Assembly: GCA_963789175.1 (NCBI GenBank)
Contig: CAWBJO010000007.1
Span: forward strand, 620,001-684,000
Length of the DNA stretch: 64,000 nucleotides
Source: CAWBJO01 sp963789175
GTDB lineage: Bacteria; Pseudomonadota; Alphaproteobacteria; Rhizobiales; Aestuariivirgaceae
Direction: 5' to 3'
The notes below the pieces were generated by a model that did not search any database, was not told the DNA's origin, and saw only the letters and a list, made by a program, of their open reading frames with translations. Shown here one piece after another: positions 52,331-63,445 of this stretch (its first letter is position 1; each line of letters opens with the position of its first letter). A program made the translations under genes and the position numbers.

Positions 52331-53137
52331 ATGGAAAGGGCAACGGCCAGACTAGCCACCGAGGACATGATCCTCGCCGAACACCTTCCGTTCACGACCG
52401 ACGGCGGCATCGCCTCCCGCGCCGCCATCGGCCTCATCGTGCTGGCGACCGACTATACGATCGAGCACGAATGGCGCCGCATCATGGGGCCGCTCGCCGG
52501 CGTCGCGCTCTATCAGAGCCGCATCTTCAACGACACCAAGATCACGCCCGAGACGCTGCGCGCCATGGAGCCGCGCATCGCCGATGCGACGAGCGTCATC
52601 GTCCCCGGCGCCGCCCTCGACGTCGTCGCCTATGGCTGCACGTCGGCGTCGATGGCGATCGGCGAGGAAAAGGTCTTCGACCGCATTCGCAGCGCGCGGC
52701 CGGGCGTGCGCTGCACGACTCCCATCACCGCCGCCTTTGCCGCCTTCCGCGCCTTCGGTGCCCGCCGCATCGGGGTGCTCACCCCCTATCGCGCCGACGT
52801 CAACCGCATCGTCGCCGACTACATACGGGCCCGCGGCTTCGAGGTCCCCGTTTTCGGGTCGTTCAACGAGGAGAACGACGACGTCGTCGCGAAGATCACG
52901 CCGCAGGCGATCCTCGACGGCGTTTTGAAGATCCGCGGCCTCGCCGCGATCGATGCCCTCTTCGTCTCCTGCACCAGCGTCCGCCTCGCCGAGGCCGCCG
53001 CCGACATCGAGCGCCGCATCGGCATTCCGGTCACCTCCTCCAACCACGCCATGGCCTGGCATTCATTGCGCCTGGCCGGCGTCACCGACCCGCAGCCCGA
53101 GTTCGGCCGGCTCTTCACGCTCGCCCCGGCGGCATGA
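52331..53137 (+). CDS. Asp/Glu racemase-superfamily protein (maleate isomerase/EutA-like)
   Basis: A 268-aa protein with the two-Cys active site of the Asp/Glu racemase superfamily: VAYGCTSASMAIG and FVSCTSVRLAEA. GARRIGVLTPYRADVNRIV and SSNHAMAWHSLRLAG fit the maleate cis-trans isomerase / arylmalonate decarboxylase / EutA branch. It follows RidA by 19 bases and overlaps the next gene as ATGA. The substrate is unknown. Confidence 0.82.
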   Translation: MERATARLATEDMILAEHLPFTTDGGIASRAAIGLIVLATDYTIEHEWRRIMGPLAGVALYQSRIFNDTKITPETLRAMEPRIADATSVIVPGAALDVVAYGCTSASMAIGEEKVFDRIRSARPGVRCTTPITAAFAAFRAFGARRIGVLTPYRADVNRIVADYIRARGFEVPVFGSFNEENDDVVAKITPQAILDGVLKIRGLAAIDALFVSCTSVRLAEAAADIERRIGIPVTSSNHAMAWHSLRLAGVTDPQPEFGRLFTLAPAA

Positions 53138-53907
53138 GCCTGCCGGTCGCCGGCGCCTGGTACGAGATCGAAACCTTGCCGGACGGCGTGTCGCTGATCG
53201 GCGAGACGCACGTCCGCCCCTTTCTCCGCGCCAACATGTGGCACGTGCGCGGGCGTGACCGCGACCTGCTCGTCGATTCCGGCATGGGGCTCAGGCCGCT
53301 GAAGGACATCGCCCTCCTTGCGCGGCGGCCGGTGGCCCTGGTCGCCACCCACGCCCACTTCGATCATATCGGCGGCGCGCATGAATTCGGCGAGCGCCTG
53401 GGCCATCGCGCCGAGGCCGCCATCCACGCCGATCCGACGCTCGAGCGGACCTGCGCCACCGGCTGGATCGATACGCACTTCCTCGCCGCCCTCCCCGAGG
53501 CCGGTTACGATCCCGCGACCTACGGCCTGCGCCCCGCGCCGCTCACCGGCTTTCTCGACGAGGGTGGCGTCGTGGACCTCGGCGACCGGTCGTTCCGCGT
53601 TCTCCATCTGCCTGGCCACTCGCCGGGCTCGATCGGGCTCTACGAGGAGCGCACCGGGATTTTCCTCAGCGGCGATGCGATCTACGACGGCGAGCTCATC
53701 GACGACTACTATCACTCCGACGCCGAAGCCTATCGCGCCACTCTGCGCCGCCTGCGCGACCTGCCGGTGTCCATCGTCCATGCCGGTCACGACCGGTCGT
53801 TCGACGCCGAGACCATGCGGAAGGTGATCGATGCCTACCTCGCCGGCGGTCAGCGCATGACGAGCATCGACGACTATCTGAAGCCTTATCGACGCGCTGC
53901 GCCCTAG
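53134..53907 (+). CDS. Metallo-beta-lactamase-fold hydrolase
   Basis: A 257-aa protein. The metal motif is THAHFDHIGGAHEFG, followed by LPGHSPGSIGLY, GDAIYDGELIDDYYHSD and the late His of VHAGHDRSFD. It is a two-metal hydrolase of the GloB/lactonase-like type with unknown substrate. The ATG overlaps the racemase stop. It converges on the ureohydrolase gene with a 4-base overlap. Confidence 0.85.
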   Translation: MSLPVAGAWYEIETLPDGVSLIGETHVRPFLRANMWHVRGRDRDLLVDSGMGLRPLKDIALLARRPVALVATHAHFDHIGGAHEFGERLGHRAEAAIHADPTLERTCATGWIDTHFLAALPEAGYDPATYGLRPAPLTGFLDEGGVVDLGDRSFRVLHLPGHSPGSIGLYEERTGIFLSGDAIYDGELIDDYYHSDAEAYRATLRRLRDLPVSIVHAGHDRSFDAETMRKVIDAYLAGGQRMTSIDDYLKPYRRAAP

Positions 53908-54875
53908 CGCCGCTCCGACACCGCCTCCGCCATCACGCACAGGAGCTCCCACATCACGGTCGCGCCGTTGTAGGCCGTGTAGCCGGTAGCGTCGAAGGGC
54001 GGAGACACCTCAACCATGTCGGCGCCGACGATGTTCAGGCCGCGCAGGCGCCGCAGCATGGCGATCGCCTCGCGGTTGGTGAAGCCGCCGGCTTCCGGCG
54101 TCCCGGTTCCCGGCGCGTAGGCCGGATCGAGGGCGTCGATGTCGAAGGTGACGTAGGTCGGCCTGTCGCCCACGATGCCGCGCGCGATGTCCATCGTCTT
54201 GGCGACTCCGAGCTCGGCGAACTCCTCGATCTCGATGATCCTCACGCCGACGCTTTGCGCGTAGTCGCGGTCCTCGTAGTCGTACATCGAGCCGCGGATG
54301 CCGATCTGGACCGTGCGCTTGGGATCGAGCACGCCGTCCTCGATCGCCCGCCGGAACGGCGTGCCGTGGGTGATCTTGAAGCCGCCGAAATAGGTGTCGA
54401 ACAGGTCCGTGTGGGCATCGAAGTGGATCATGCCGACCGGCGCGTCGCGCCCGACGGCGCGCAGGATCGGATAGGAGACGAGATGGTCGCCGCCCGCCGA
54501 CAGCGGCCGGACGCCGAGCCCGACGAGCTTCGTGTAGAACTTCTCGATGCGCTTGAGCGCGTCCTTGAGGTCGGCGGGATTGACCGGGCTGTCGCCGAGG
54601 TCGGCGATGTTGGCGAGATCGTAGGGGCAGATCTTGGTCGCCGGATTGACGCGCCGGATCATCTGCGACATCTCGCGGACCTGCCGCGGTCCGTGCCGGG
54701 GACCCGGCCGGTTCGTCGTGCCGCCGTCGAAGGGCACCCCGATGAGCCCGATGTCGATGCCCTTGGCCTTGCTCGCCTGGATGAGCGGCAGCCGCATGAA
54801 CGTCGAGATGCCGGCGAAACGCGGCACGTCGAGGCTGGAGACGGGCTGGTTGAATTGCTGCTTGGCGGTGTCCAT
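53904..54875 (-). CDS. speB: Ureohydrolase (agmatinase or guanidinobutyrase)
   Basis: A 323-aa protein from ATG 54873-54875, with GGGAG 6 bases upstream. Arginase-fold Mn motifs are SAGGDHLVSYP, IHFDAHTDLFDTYFG and VTFDIDALDPAYAPGTGTPE. Agmatinase, guanidinobutyrase and related enzymes share these. Beside a DauA-like dehydrogenase and an AruI-like decarboxylase, 4-guanidinobutyrate is a plausible substrate. It is divergent from the dehydrogenase gene by 88 bases. The symbol is the family default. Confidence 0.85.
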   Translation of the reverse strand: MDTAKQQFNQPVSSLDVPRFAGISTFMRLPLIQASKAKGIDIGLIGVPFDGGTTNRPGPRHGPRQVREMSQMIRRVNPATKICPYDLANIADLGDSPVNPADLKDALKRIEKFYTKLVGLGVRPLSAGGDHLVSYPILRAVGRDAPVGMIHFDAHTDLFDTYFGGFKITHGTPFRRAIEDGVLDPKRTVQIGIRGSMYDYEDRDYAQSVGVRIIEIEEFAELGVAKTMDIARGIVGDRPTYVTFDIDALDPAYAPGTGTPEAGGFTNREAIAMLRRLRGLNIVGADMVEVSPPFDATGYTAYNGATVMWELLCVMAEAVSERR

Positions 54876-54963
54876 CGTCGTCTCCCTGTCGTTTTCTCGG
54901 GCCTGATGATAGGGGAGCTCACCCGGCCCTGACAACATCGCGCCGATGGTGCTAGAAGCGGGC

Positions 54964-56079
54964 ATGTCCAGGGGATCGGACGTCATCGTCATCGGGGCCG
55001 GCATCGCCGGTGCGTCGCTTGCCGCCGCGCTCGCCCCGACGCTTCGCGTGCGCCTGCTCGAAATGGAGGAGCGCGCCGCCTACCACACCACCGGGCGCTC
55101 GGCGGCCCTCTACGAGCCGAACTACGGTCCGCCCGTCATCCGCGCCCTGACCCTTGAATCGAAGGCCTGGTTCGATGCGCCGCCCGACGATTTCGCGGCC
55201 TCTCCCATCCTGGCCGCGCGTCCCACCATTTTCGTCGTTCCGCATGCCCAGCGCCACATGGAGGCTGCGTTCCTGAACGAGGCCACCGGCATCGAGCCAA
55301 TTTCGCTTGCCGACTCCGTCGCCCGCGTGCCGGTCCTGCGCGTCGCGGCGCTCGCATCGGCCTATGTCGATCCCGTCACCGCCGATATCGACGTCGACCT
55401 GCTGCACCAGTCGTTCCTGCGCGCCATGCGCCGGTCGGGCGGCGAGCTCGTGACCGAAGCCGAAGCGGCAAGGCTCGAGCGCCGCGACGGCATGTGGGAG
55501 GTCGCGACCAGGGCCGGCACCTTCACCGCACCCGTCGTCGTCGATGCGGCGGGCGCCTGGGGCGACGTCGTGGCGACGCGGGCCGGCCTCCCCGCCATCG
55601 GCCTCGTCCCCAAGCGCCGCAGCGTCGTTCTGCTGCCGGCGCCCGACGGCATGGACGTGCGCGCCTGGCCGGCGGTGTGCGACATCGGCGAGACCGTCTA
55701 TTTCAAGCCGACCGGCGGCGCCCTCCTCGTCTCGCCCGCCGACGCGACGCCGGTCGAGCCGCACGACGCCTTCGCCGACGACATGGCGCTCGCCGAGGGG
55801 ATCGAGCGGTTCCAGTCGATCGCCGACGTCGAGGTCACGCACGTGCAGAGAAGCTGGGGCGGCCTGCGGACCTTCGCTCCCGACGGCAACCCCATCGTCG
55901 GATACGATCCGCGGGCGGAAGGATTCTTCTGGCTCGTCGGCCAGGGCGGCTATGGCATTCAGACCTCTCCCGCCCTGTCGATTCTCGCCGCGGCGCTCGT
56001 CCGCCGCGACACTCCGCCCCCCGGTCTCGGCGCGCCGGAAAATCTTGACGCGCTGTCGCCCGCCCGGTTCGCCGCCTGA
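54964..56079 (+). CDS. FAD-dependent D-amino-acid dehydrogenase, DauA-like
   Basis: A 371-aa protein from ATG 54964. It has the FAD Rossmann motif VIVIGAGIAGASLAAAL, the flavin loop YHTTGRSAALYEPNYG and the C-terminal FFWLVGQGGYGIQTSPA, all close to Pseudomonas D-arginine dehydrogenase DauA. From memory of DauA, its active-site His48 and Glu87 (the guanidinium contact) would be Leu and Thr here, so the substrate may not be D-arginine. It oxidises a D-amino acid to the 2-oxo acid. The dpp operon follows 102 bases later. Confidence 0.82.
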   Translation: MSRGSDVIVIGAGIAGASLAAALAPTLRVRLLEMEERAAYHTTGRSAALYEPNYGPPVIRALTLESKAWFDAPPDDFAASPILAARPTIFVVPHAQRHMEAAFLNEATGIEPISLADSVARVPVLRVAALASAYVDPVTADIDVDLLHQSFLRAMRRSGGELVTEAEAARLERRDGMWEVATRAGTFTAPVVVDAAGAWGDVVATRAGLPAIGLVPKRRSVVLLPAPDGMDVRAWPAVCDIGETVYFKPTGGALLVSPADATPVEPHDAFADDMALAEGIERFQSIADVEVTHVQRSWGGLRTFAPDGNPIVGYDPRAEGFFWLVGQGGYGIQTSPALSILAAALVRRDTPPPGLGAPENLDALSPARFAA

Positions 56080-56181
56080 CCGCGACAGTTCCCTTCCCCG
56101 GCAAAAGCTGCTTAGATGCCGGCCATCCGCTCCGGCCCTGGAGCGCGCCTTAATTCTTAATCGAACCAGGGAGGTTTGTTC

Positions 56182-57774
56182 ATGAAACGCTACAACGTCT
56201 TCGTAGCGGCGTTCCTTTGCGCCTCGGCGCTTGCCACCGCTGCGGCGGGCGCCAAGACCCTCGTCTACTGCTCCGAAGGCTCGCCCGAAAATTTCAATCC
56301 GCAGATCAACACTACCGGCACGAGCTTCGATGCCGCGCGCCCGATCTACAACCAGCTCACCAACTTCGCCCGCGGCTCGACGACAGTCGAGCCCGCCCTC
56401 GCCGAGAGCTGGACGGTCTCCGACGACGGCAAGACGGTCACTTTCAATTTGCGCAAAGGCGTGAAGTTTCACTCATCGAAGGCATTCACGCCGACCCGTG
56501 ACTTCAACGCCGACGACGTGATCTTCTCCTTCAATCGTCAGTGGAAGGAGGACAATCCGTTCCATGCCGTCTCGGGCGGCGCCTACGACTACTTCAACGA
56601 CATGGGCATGCCGGACCTTCTCGAGTCGATCGAGAAGACCGACGACTACACCGTGGTGATGAAGCTCAAGGAGGCGAACGCCCCGATCGTCGCCAACCTC
56701 GCCATGGACTTCGCCTCCATCATGTCGGCGGAGTACGCCGATGCGATGCTGAAGGCGGGAACGCCCGAGAAGGTCGACCAGGAGCCGATCGGCACCGGAC
56801 CGTACTCCCTCGTCCAGTACCAGAAGGACGCGGTCATCCGCTACAAGGTCTTCGACGCCTATTGGGGCGGCAAGGCGAAGATCGACGATCTCGTCTACGC
56901 CATCACGCCCGATCCGACCGCCCGCTACGCCAAGATCAAGGCCGGCGAATGCCACGTCATGATGGGTCCGAACCCCGCCGATCTCGAGGCGATGCGGTCC
57001 GATCCCGCCGTGAACCTGCTCGAGCAGGCCGGCCTCAACATCGGCTACCTGTCGATGAACGTCACCAAGAAGCCCTTCGACGACGTGCGCGTCCGCCACG
57101 CCATCAACATGGCGATCGACCGCGACACGATCCTGAAGGACGTCTACCAGGGTGCCGGCCAGAAGGCCAAGAACCCGATCCCGCCCACCATCTGGTCGTA
57201 TGACGACGCGACCGAGGACTATGCCTACGATCCCGAGAAGGCCAAGGCGCTGCTGAAGGAAGCCGGCGTCGAGAGCCTGCAGACGGATCTGTGGTGGATG
57301 CCCGTGCAGCGGCCCTACAACCCGAATGCCAAGCGCATGGCGGAGATCATGCAGGCCGACCTCGCCAAGGTCGGCATCACCGCCGAGCTCAAGAGCTTCG
57401 AGTGGGGCGAGTACCGCAAGCGCCTCCAGCAGGGCGAGCACCAGTTAGGTCTTCTCGGCTGGACCGGCGACAACGGCGATCCCGACAACTTCTTCTTCCT
57501 GCTCGGCTGCGCCGGCGCCCGCGAAGGCGGCCAGAACATCGCCAAGTGGTGCAACAAGGAGTTCGAAGATCTCCTGCTCAAGGCCCGCACGCTCTCCAAC
57601 AACGAGGAGCGCACGGCGATGTACAAGCAGATGCAGGCGATCTTCAAGAAGGACGCCCCGTGGGTGACCATCGCCCACTCGACGGTCTTCGAGCCGATCC
57701 GCAAGGAAGTGATCGACTACAAGGTCAGCCCCCTCGGACGCCACGAGTTCTACGGCGTCGACATCCAGGAATAG
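56182..57774 (+). CDS. dppA: Dipeptide ABC transporter substrate-binding protein
   Basis: A 530-aa protein from ATG 56182, with AGGGAGG 7 bases upstream. The signal peptide (FVAAFLCASALATAAAGA) ends near residue 24. The SBP family 5 body starts KTLVYCSEGSPENFNPQ and has GTSFDAARPIYNQLTNF, RHAINMAIDRDTILKDVYQG and LGLLGWTGDNGDPDNFFF. It binds di- or oligopeptides. It is the first gene of dppABCDF; a hairpin after it probably lowers expression of the later genes. Confidence 0.93.
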   Translation: MKRYNVFVAAFLCASALATAAAGAKTLVYCSEGSPENFNPQINTTGTSFDAARPIYNQLTNFARGSTTVEPALAESWTVSDDGKTVTFNLRKGVKFHSSKAFTPTRDFNADDVIFSFNRQWKEDNPFHAVSGGAYDYFNDMGMPDLLESIEKTDDYTVVMKLKEANAPIVANLAMDFASIMSAEYADAMLKAGTPEKVDQEPIGTGPYSLVQYQKDAVIRYKVFDAYWGGKAKIDDLVYAITPDPTARYAKIKAGECHVMMGPNPADLEAMRSDPAVNLLEQAGLNIGYLSMNVTKKPFDDVRVRHAINMAIDRDTILKDVYQGAGQKAKNPIPPTIWSYDDATEDYAYDPEKAKALLKEAGVESLQTDLWWMPVQRPYNPNAKRMAEIMQADLAKVGITAELKSFEWGEYRKRLQQGEHQLGLLGWTGDNGDPDNFFFLLGCAGAREGGQNIAKWCNKEFEDLLLKARTLSNNEERTAMYKQMQAIFKKDAPWVTIAHSTVFEPIRKEVIDYKVSPLGRHEFYGVDIQE

Positions 57775-57787
57775 GCGCATGAACCTG

Positions 57788-57817
57788 CCGGGCCCCATGA
57801 CGGGGCCCGGTTTGTTT
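57788..57817 (+). terminator. Hairpin between dppA and dppB (partial terminator)
   Basis: CCGGGCCCC (57788-57796), loop ATGAC, GGGGCCCGG (57802-57810), then TTTGTTT. A hairpin here usually keeps the binding protein in excess by stopping part of the transcripts and protecting the upstream message. Confidence 0.7.
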
Positions 57818-57834
57818 CAGGGGGTGGGGCCACC

Positions 57835-58848
57835 ATGCTGAGGTTCCTGCTGAAGCGCGCGGCACTGACGGTGCCGACCTTCCTCGCGCTGATGTTCCTG
57901 ACCTTCATGATGATCCGGCTCGTCCCCGGCGACCCGATCGAGGTCCGCCGCGGCGAGCGCGGCATCTCGCCCGAGCGGCTTGCCGAGCTGCGCCACGAGA
58001 TGGGCCTCGACCAGCCGGTCTGGAAGCAGTTTGCGGACTATGTCTGGCAGCTGCTGCAGGGCGATTTCGGCATCTCCATCATCAGCCACGAGAAGGTGAC
58101 GACCGAGTTCTTCACCCTCTTCCCGGCGACCGTCGAGCTCACCGTCTGCGCCATGCTGTTCGCGGTGCTGCTCGGCATCCCGGCCGGCGTCTTCGCCGCC
58201 GTCAAGCGGGGCAGCGCCTATGACCAGACGCTCATGGGCTTCGCGCTCACCGGCTACTCCATGCCGATCTTCTGGTGGGGCCTTCTCCTCATCATGCTCG
58301 TCTCCGGCTATTGGGGCCTCACGCCCGTGTCGGGCCGGCTCGATCCCATCAAGTACTACTTCGATCCCATCACCGGCTTCATGCTGATCGACACTCTGCT
58401 GATCGCCCAGGCGGGCGCCTTCAAGGACGCGGTCCGCCACCTCCTCCTGCCGACCATCGTGCTGGGCACCATTCCGCTCGCCGTCGTCGCCCGCATGACC
58501 CGTTCCTCCATGCTCGAGGTTCTCGAGGAGGACTATGTGCGCACCGCCCGCGCCAAGGGCCTGTCGCCGGTCCGCGTCGTCGGCCTGCACGCCCTGCGCA
58601 ACGCGCTCATCCCCGTCGTCACCACCATCGGGCTCCAGACGACGACGCTCCTCGCCGGCGCCGTGCTGACCGAGACGATCTTCTCCTGGCCGGGCGTCGG
58701 CAAGTGGCTCATCGAGTCGATCGGCCGCCGCGACTATCCCGCCCTCCAGGGCGGCATCATGCTCATCTCCGGCATGGTGATCGTCCTCAACCTCGTCGTC
58801 GATGCGCTCTACGGCCTAATCAACCCGAGGATCCGCCATGCCCGCTGA
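57835..58848 (+). CDS. dppB: Dipeptide ABC transporter permease DppB
   Basis: A 337-aa protein, MLRFLLKRAALTVPTFLALM, with six membrane segments. The DppB-type loop EDYVRTARAKGLSPVRVVGL and the end GRRDYPALQGGIMLI are present. With DppC it forms the channel. It ends 11 bases inside dppC. Confidence 0.93.
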   Translation: MLRFLLKRAALTVPTFLALMFLTFMMIRLVPGDPIEVRRGERGISPERLAELRHEMGLDQPVWKQFADYVWQLLQGDFGISIISHEKVTTEFFTLFPATVELTVCAMLFAVLLGIPAGVFAAVKRGSAYDQTLMGFALTGYSMPIFWWGLLLIMLVSGYWGLTPVSGRLDPIKYYFDPITGFMLIDTLLIAQAGAFKDAVRHLLLPTIVLGTIPLAVVARMTRSSMLEVLEEDYVRTARAKGLSPVRVVGLHALRNALIPVVTTIGLQTTTLLAGAVLTETIFSWPGVGKWLIESIGRRDYPALQGGIMLISGMVIVLNLVVDALYGLINPRIRHAR

Positions 58849-59740
58849 CGTCGCCCAGGCCCTGCCGCGCGCCGCTCCGCCCGGTCCCTTCGCCGAATTC
58901 TGGCGGGCCTTCCGCGAGAACCGCGGCGCCGTCATCGGCCTCGCCATCGTCGCCGCCATCACCCTCATCGCCATCTTCGCGCCGTTCGTCGCCCCGCATT
59001 CGCCCATCGAGCAGTTCCGCGGCAGCGTGCGCATCCCGCCGGCCTGGCTCGACGGCGGCGACTGGAGCTTCCCCCTGGGAACCGACGCCGTCGGCCGCGA
59101 CATCTTCTCGCGCATCGTGCACGGCGCCCGCATCTCGCTCTTCATCGGCCTGTCGGTGATGGTCGTCTCCGCCTTCGTCGGTGTCTCGCTCGGGCTGATC
59201 GCCGCCTCCTTCGGCGGGCTCGTCGACATCCTCATCATCCGCGTCATGGACCTGATCGTCGCCATTCCGAGCCTCGTGCTCGCCATCCTCATCATCGCCG
59301 TCATCGGGCCCAATCTCGCCAACACCATCATCGCCGTCACCATCGTCTACCTGCCGCGCTACGTGCGCCTGATCCGCGCCTCCGCCCTCGCCGAGCTCAC
59401 CAAGGACTACGTCACCGCGGCGCGCGTCGCCGGCGTCGGCCGGGCGCGCCTCATGCTCGTCAACGTGCTCCCCAATTGCCTGGCGCCGCTCATCGTCCAG
59501 GCGGCGCTCGGCATATCGGACGCCATCCTCGAAGCCGCCGCCCTGGGTTTTCTCGGCCTCGGCGCCCAGCCGCCCACCCCGGAATGGGGCTCCATGCTCG
59601 CCGATGCCCGCGAGTTCATCCTCGCCGCGTGGTGGATCGTCACCTTCCCGGGCCTCGCCATCCTGGTGACCGTTCTCAACATCAACCTCATGGGCGACGG
59701 CTTGCGCGACGCGCTCGATCCGCGTCTCAGGCGGAGCTGA
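58838..59740 (+). CDS. dppC: Dipeptide ABC transporter permease DppC
   Basis: A 300-aa protein with the N-terminal OppC helix (GAVIGLAIVAAITLIAIFAP), GTDAVGRDIFSRIVHGARIS and the EAA loop TKDYVTAARVAGVGRARLML. It overlaps dppB. It has six membrane segments and is of normal length. Confidence 0.93.
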   Translation: MPADVAQALPRAAPPGPFAEFWRAFRENRGAVIGLAIVAAITLIAIFAPFVAPHSPIEQFRGSVRIPPAWLDGGDWSFPLGTDAVGRDIFSRIVHGARISLFIGLSVMVVSAFVGVSLGLIAASFGGLVDILIIRVMDLIVAIPSLVLAILIIAVIGPNLANTIIAVTIVYLPRYVRLIRASALAELTKDYVTAARVAGVGRARLMLVNVLPNCLAPLIVQAALGISDAILEAAALGFLGLGAQPPTPEWGSMLADAREFILAAWWIVTFPGLAILVTVLNINLMGDGLRDALDPRLRRS

Positions 59741-59775
59741 CGACGTGCCCCGCCCGCCCTTGCAAATTCCCCTCC

Positions 59776-61831
<2,056 letters not shown>

Positions 61832-61835
<4 letters not shown>

Positions 61836-63436
61836 CGCGCCCCGAGATCTCCGTCGGCGAGGCCCTGGTCGGGCTGCTCGAGGACTACGGCGTCGATACC
61901 ATCTTCGGCATTCCGGGCGTCCACAATGTCGAGATGTACCGCGCCCTGCCGCGCTCCCGCATCCGCCACGTCCTCACCCGCCACGAGCAGGGCGCCGGCT
62001 TCATGGCCGACGGCTATGCCCGCGCCACGGGCAAGCCCGGCGTCTGCTTCACCATCACCGGCCCCGGGCTCCTCAACGTGCTGACGCCGATGGGCGAGGC
62101 CTGGGCGGATTCGAGCCCCGTCCTCGTCGTGTCGAGCGCCCTCGACATCGTCGACGCGGCGCAGGGGCGCGGCCGTCTGCACGAGATGCAGAACCAGCGC
62201 CAGGCGGCGGCGAGCGTCGCCACCCGCAGCGTGACGGCGCTCACCCCCGCCGACGTGCGCGACGCCCTGGCGGTCGCTTTTTCCGCCTTCGCCGCCGAGC
62301 GGCCGCGGCCCGCCTATCTCGAGGTTCCCCTCGATCTCCTGAGCGATCCGTGCGGCGAAGGCTGGCGCGCCCGCCAGCGCCCGAGCCGGCCGCTGCCCGA
62401 TCCCGCCGCGGTGGAGCGTGCCGTCACCCTTCTCGCCGGCGCCGAGCATCCGCTGCTGCTCCTGGGCGGCGGCGCGATCGATGCGGCTCCCGCCGCGCTC
62501 GCCATCGCCGAGACCCTCGGCGCCGTCGTCGTCACCACCGTCGCCGGCAAGGGCATCGTGCCGGAAAGCCATCCGCTCAATCTCGGCGGCCGCATGGCGC
62601 AGGTGCCGGTGAAGAAGCTCCTCGGCGAGGCGGACGTCGTCCTCGCCGTCGGCAGCGAGATTTCCGAGACCGACCTGTGGGATTCGAGCGTGCGCATCCT
62701 GGGGCGCCTCATCCGCGTCGACCTCGATACGGCCAATCTCGCCCGCCCCCACCCGGCCGAGGTGCCGATCCTCGCCGACGCCGCGCCGACGCTCGCCGCC
62801 ATCGCCGAACGCCTGCCGCGCAAGGACTGGAAACATCGCCACAAGAAGAACGAGGCCTTCGTCGCGGGCTACCTGGCGCGCGAGCCCGAGCACGACGACG
62901 AGCTCCATGCAATGCTTCGCCGCGTGCTGAACGTGATCCGCGCCGCGCTGCCGCGCGACACCATCGTCGCCTCCGACATGACGCAGATCGCCTACGCCGC
63001 GAACTACATGTTCCCCATGGAGGTGCCGCGCGCCTGGCTGCACCCGACCGGCTTCGGAACCCTCGGCTTCGCGCTTCCCGCCGCCATCGGCGCCAAGTCG
63101 GGCGTCGGCGACCGCCCCGTCGCCGCCCTCCTCGGCGATTACGGCTTCCAGTACACGCTGAACGAGCTCGGCACCGCCGTCGAGCTCGGCCAGTCGCTAC
63201 CGATTCTCCTGTGGAACAACGACGCCCTCGGCCAGATTCGCGACGACATGGTCAGGAAGGGCATCCAGCCCAACGCCGTCACCTTGCGCAATCCCGATTT
63301 CCAGGCGCTCGCCCGTGCCTATGGCTGCGCCGCGGAGAAGCCGCGCTCGCTCGATGCGCTGGGCGATGCGATCCGCGCCGCCCTCGCCGAGCCGCGTCCG
63401 ACCGTCATCGAGATGACGTCCGCCATGCTGCGCTAG
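61832..63436 (+). CDS. aruI: ThDP-dependent decarboxylase, AruI-like
   Basis: A 534-aa protein from GTG 61832 in a GTGA overlap with dppF. ThDP motifs are the Glu in RHEQGAGFMADGYARATG, and GDYGFQYTLNELGTAVELG followed by ILLWNND. The N-terminal stretch YGVDTIFGIPGVHNVEMYRA is close to 5-guanidino-2-oxopentanoate (2-ketoarginine) decarboxylase AruI. It would turn 2-ketoarginine into 4-guanidinobutyraldehyde. Acetolactate-synthase-like activity is the other possibility. Its linkage to dpp and the DauA-like and ureohydrolase genes supports the first. Confidence 0.78.
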
Positions 63437-63445
63437 GGCGGGCGG

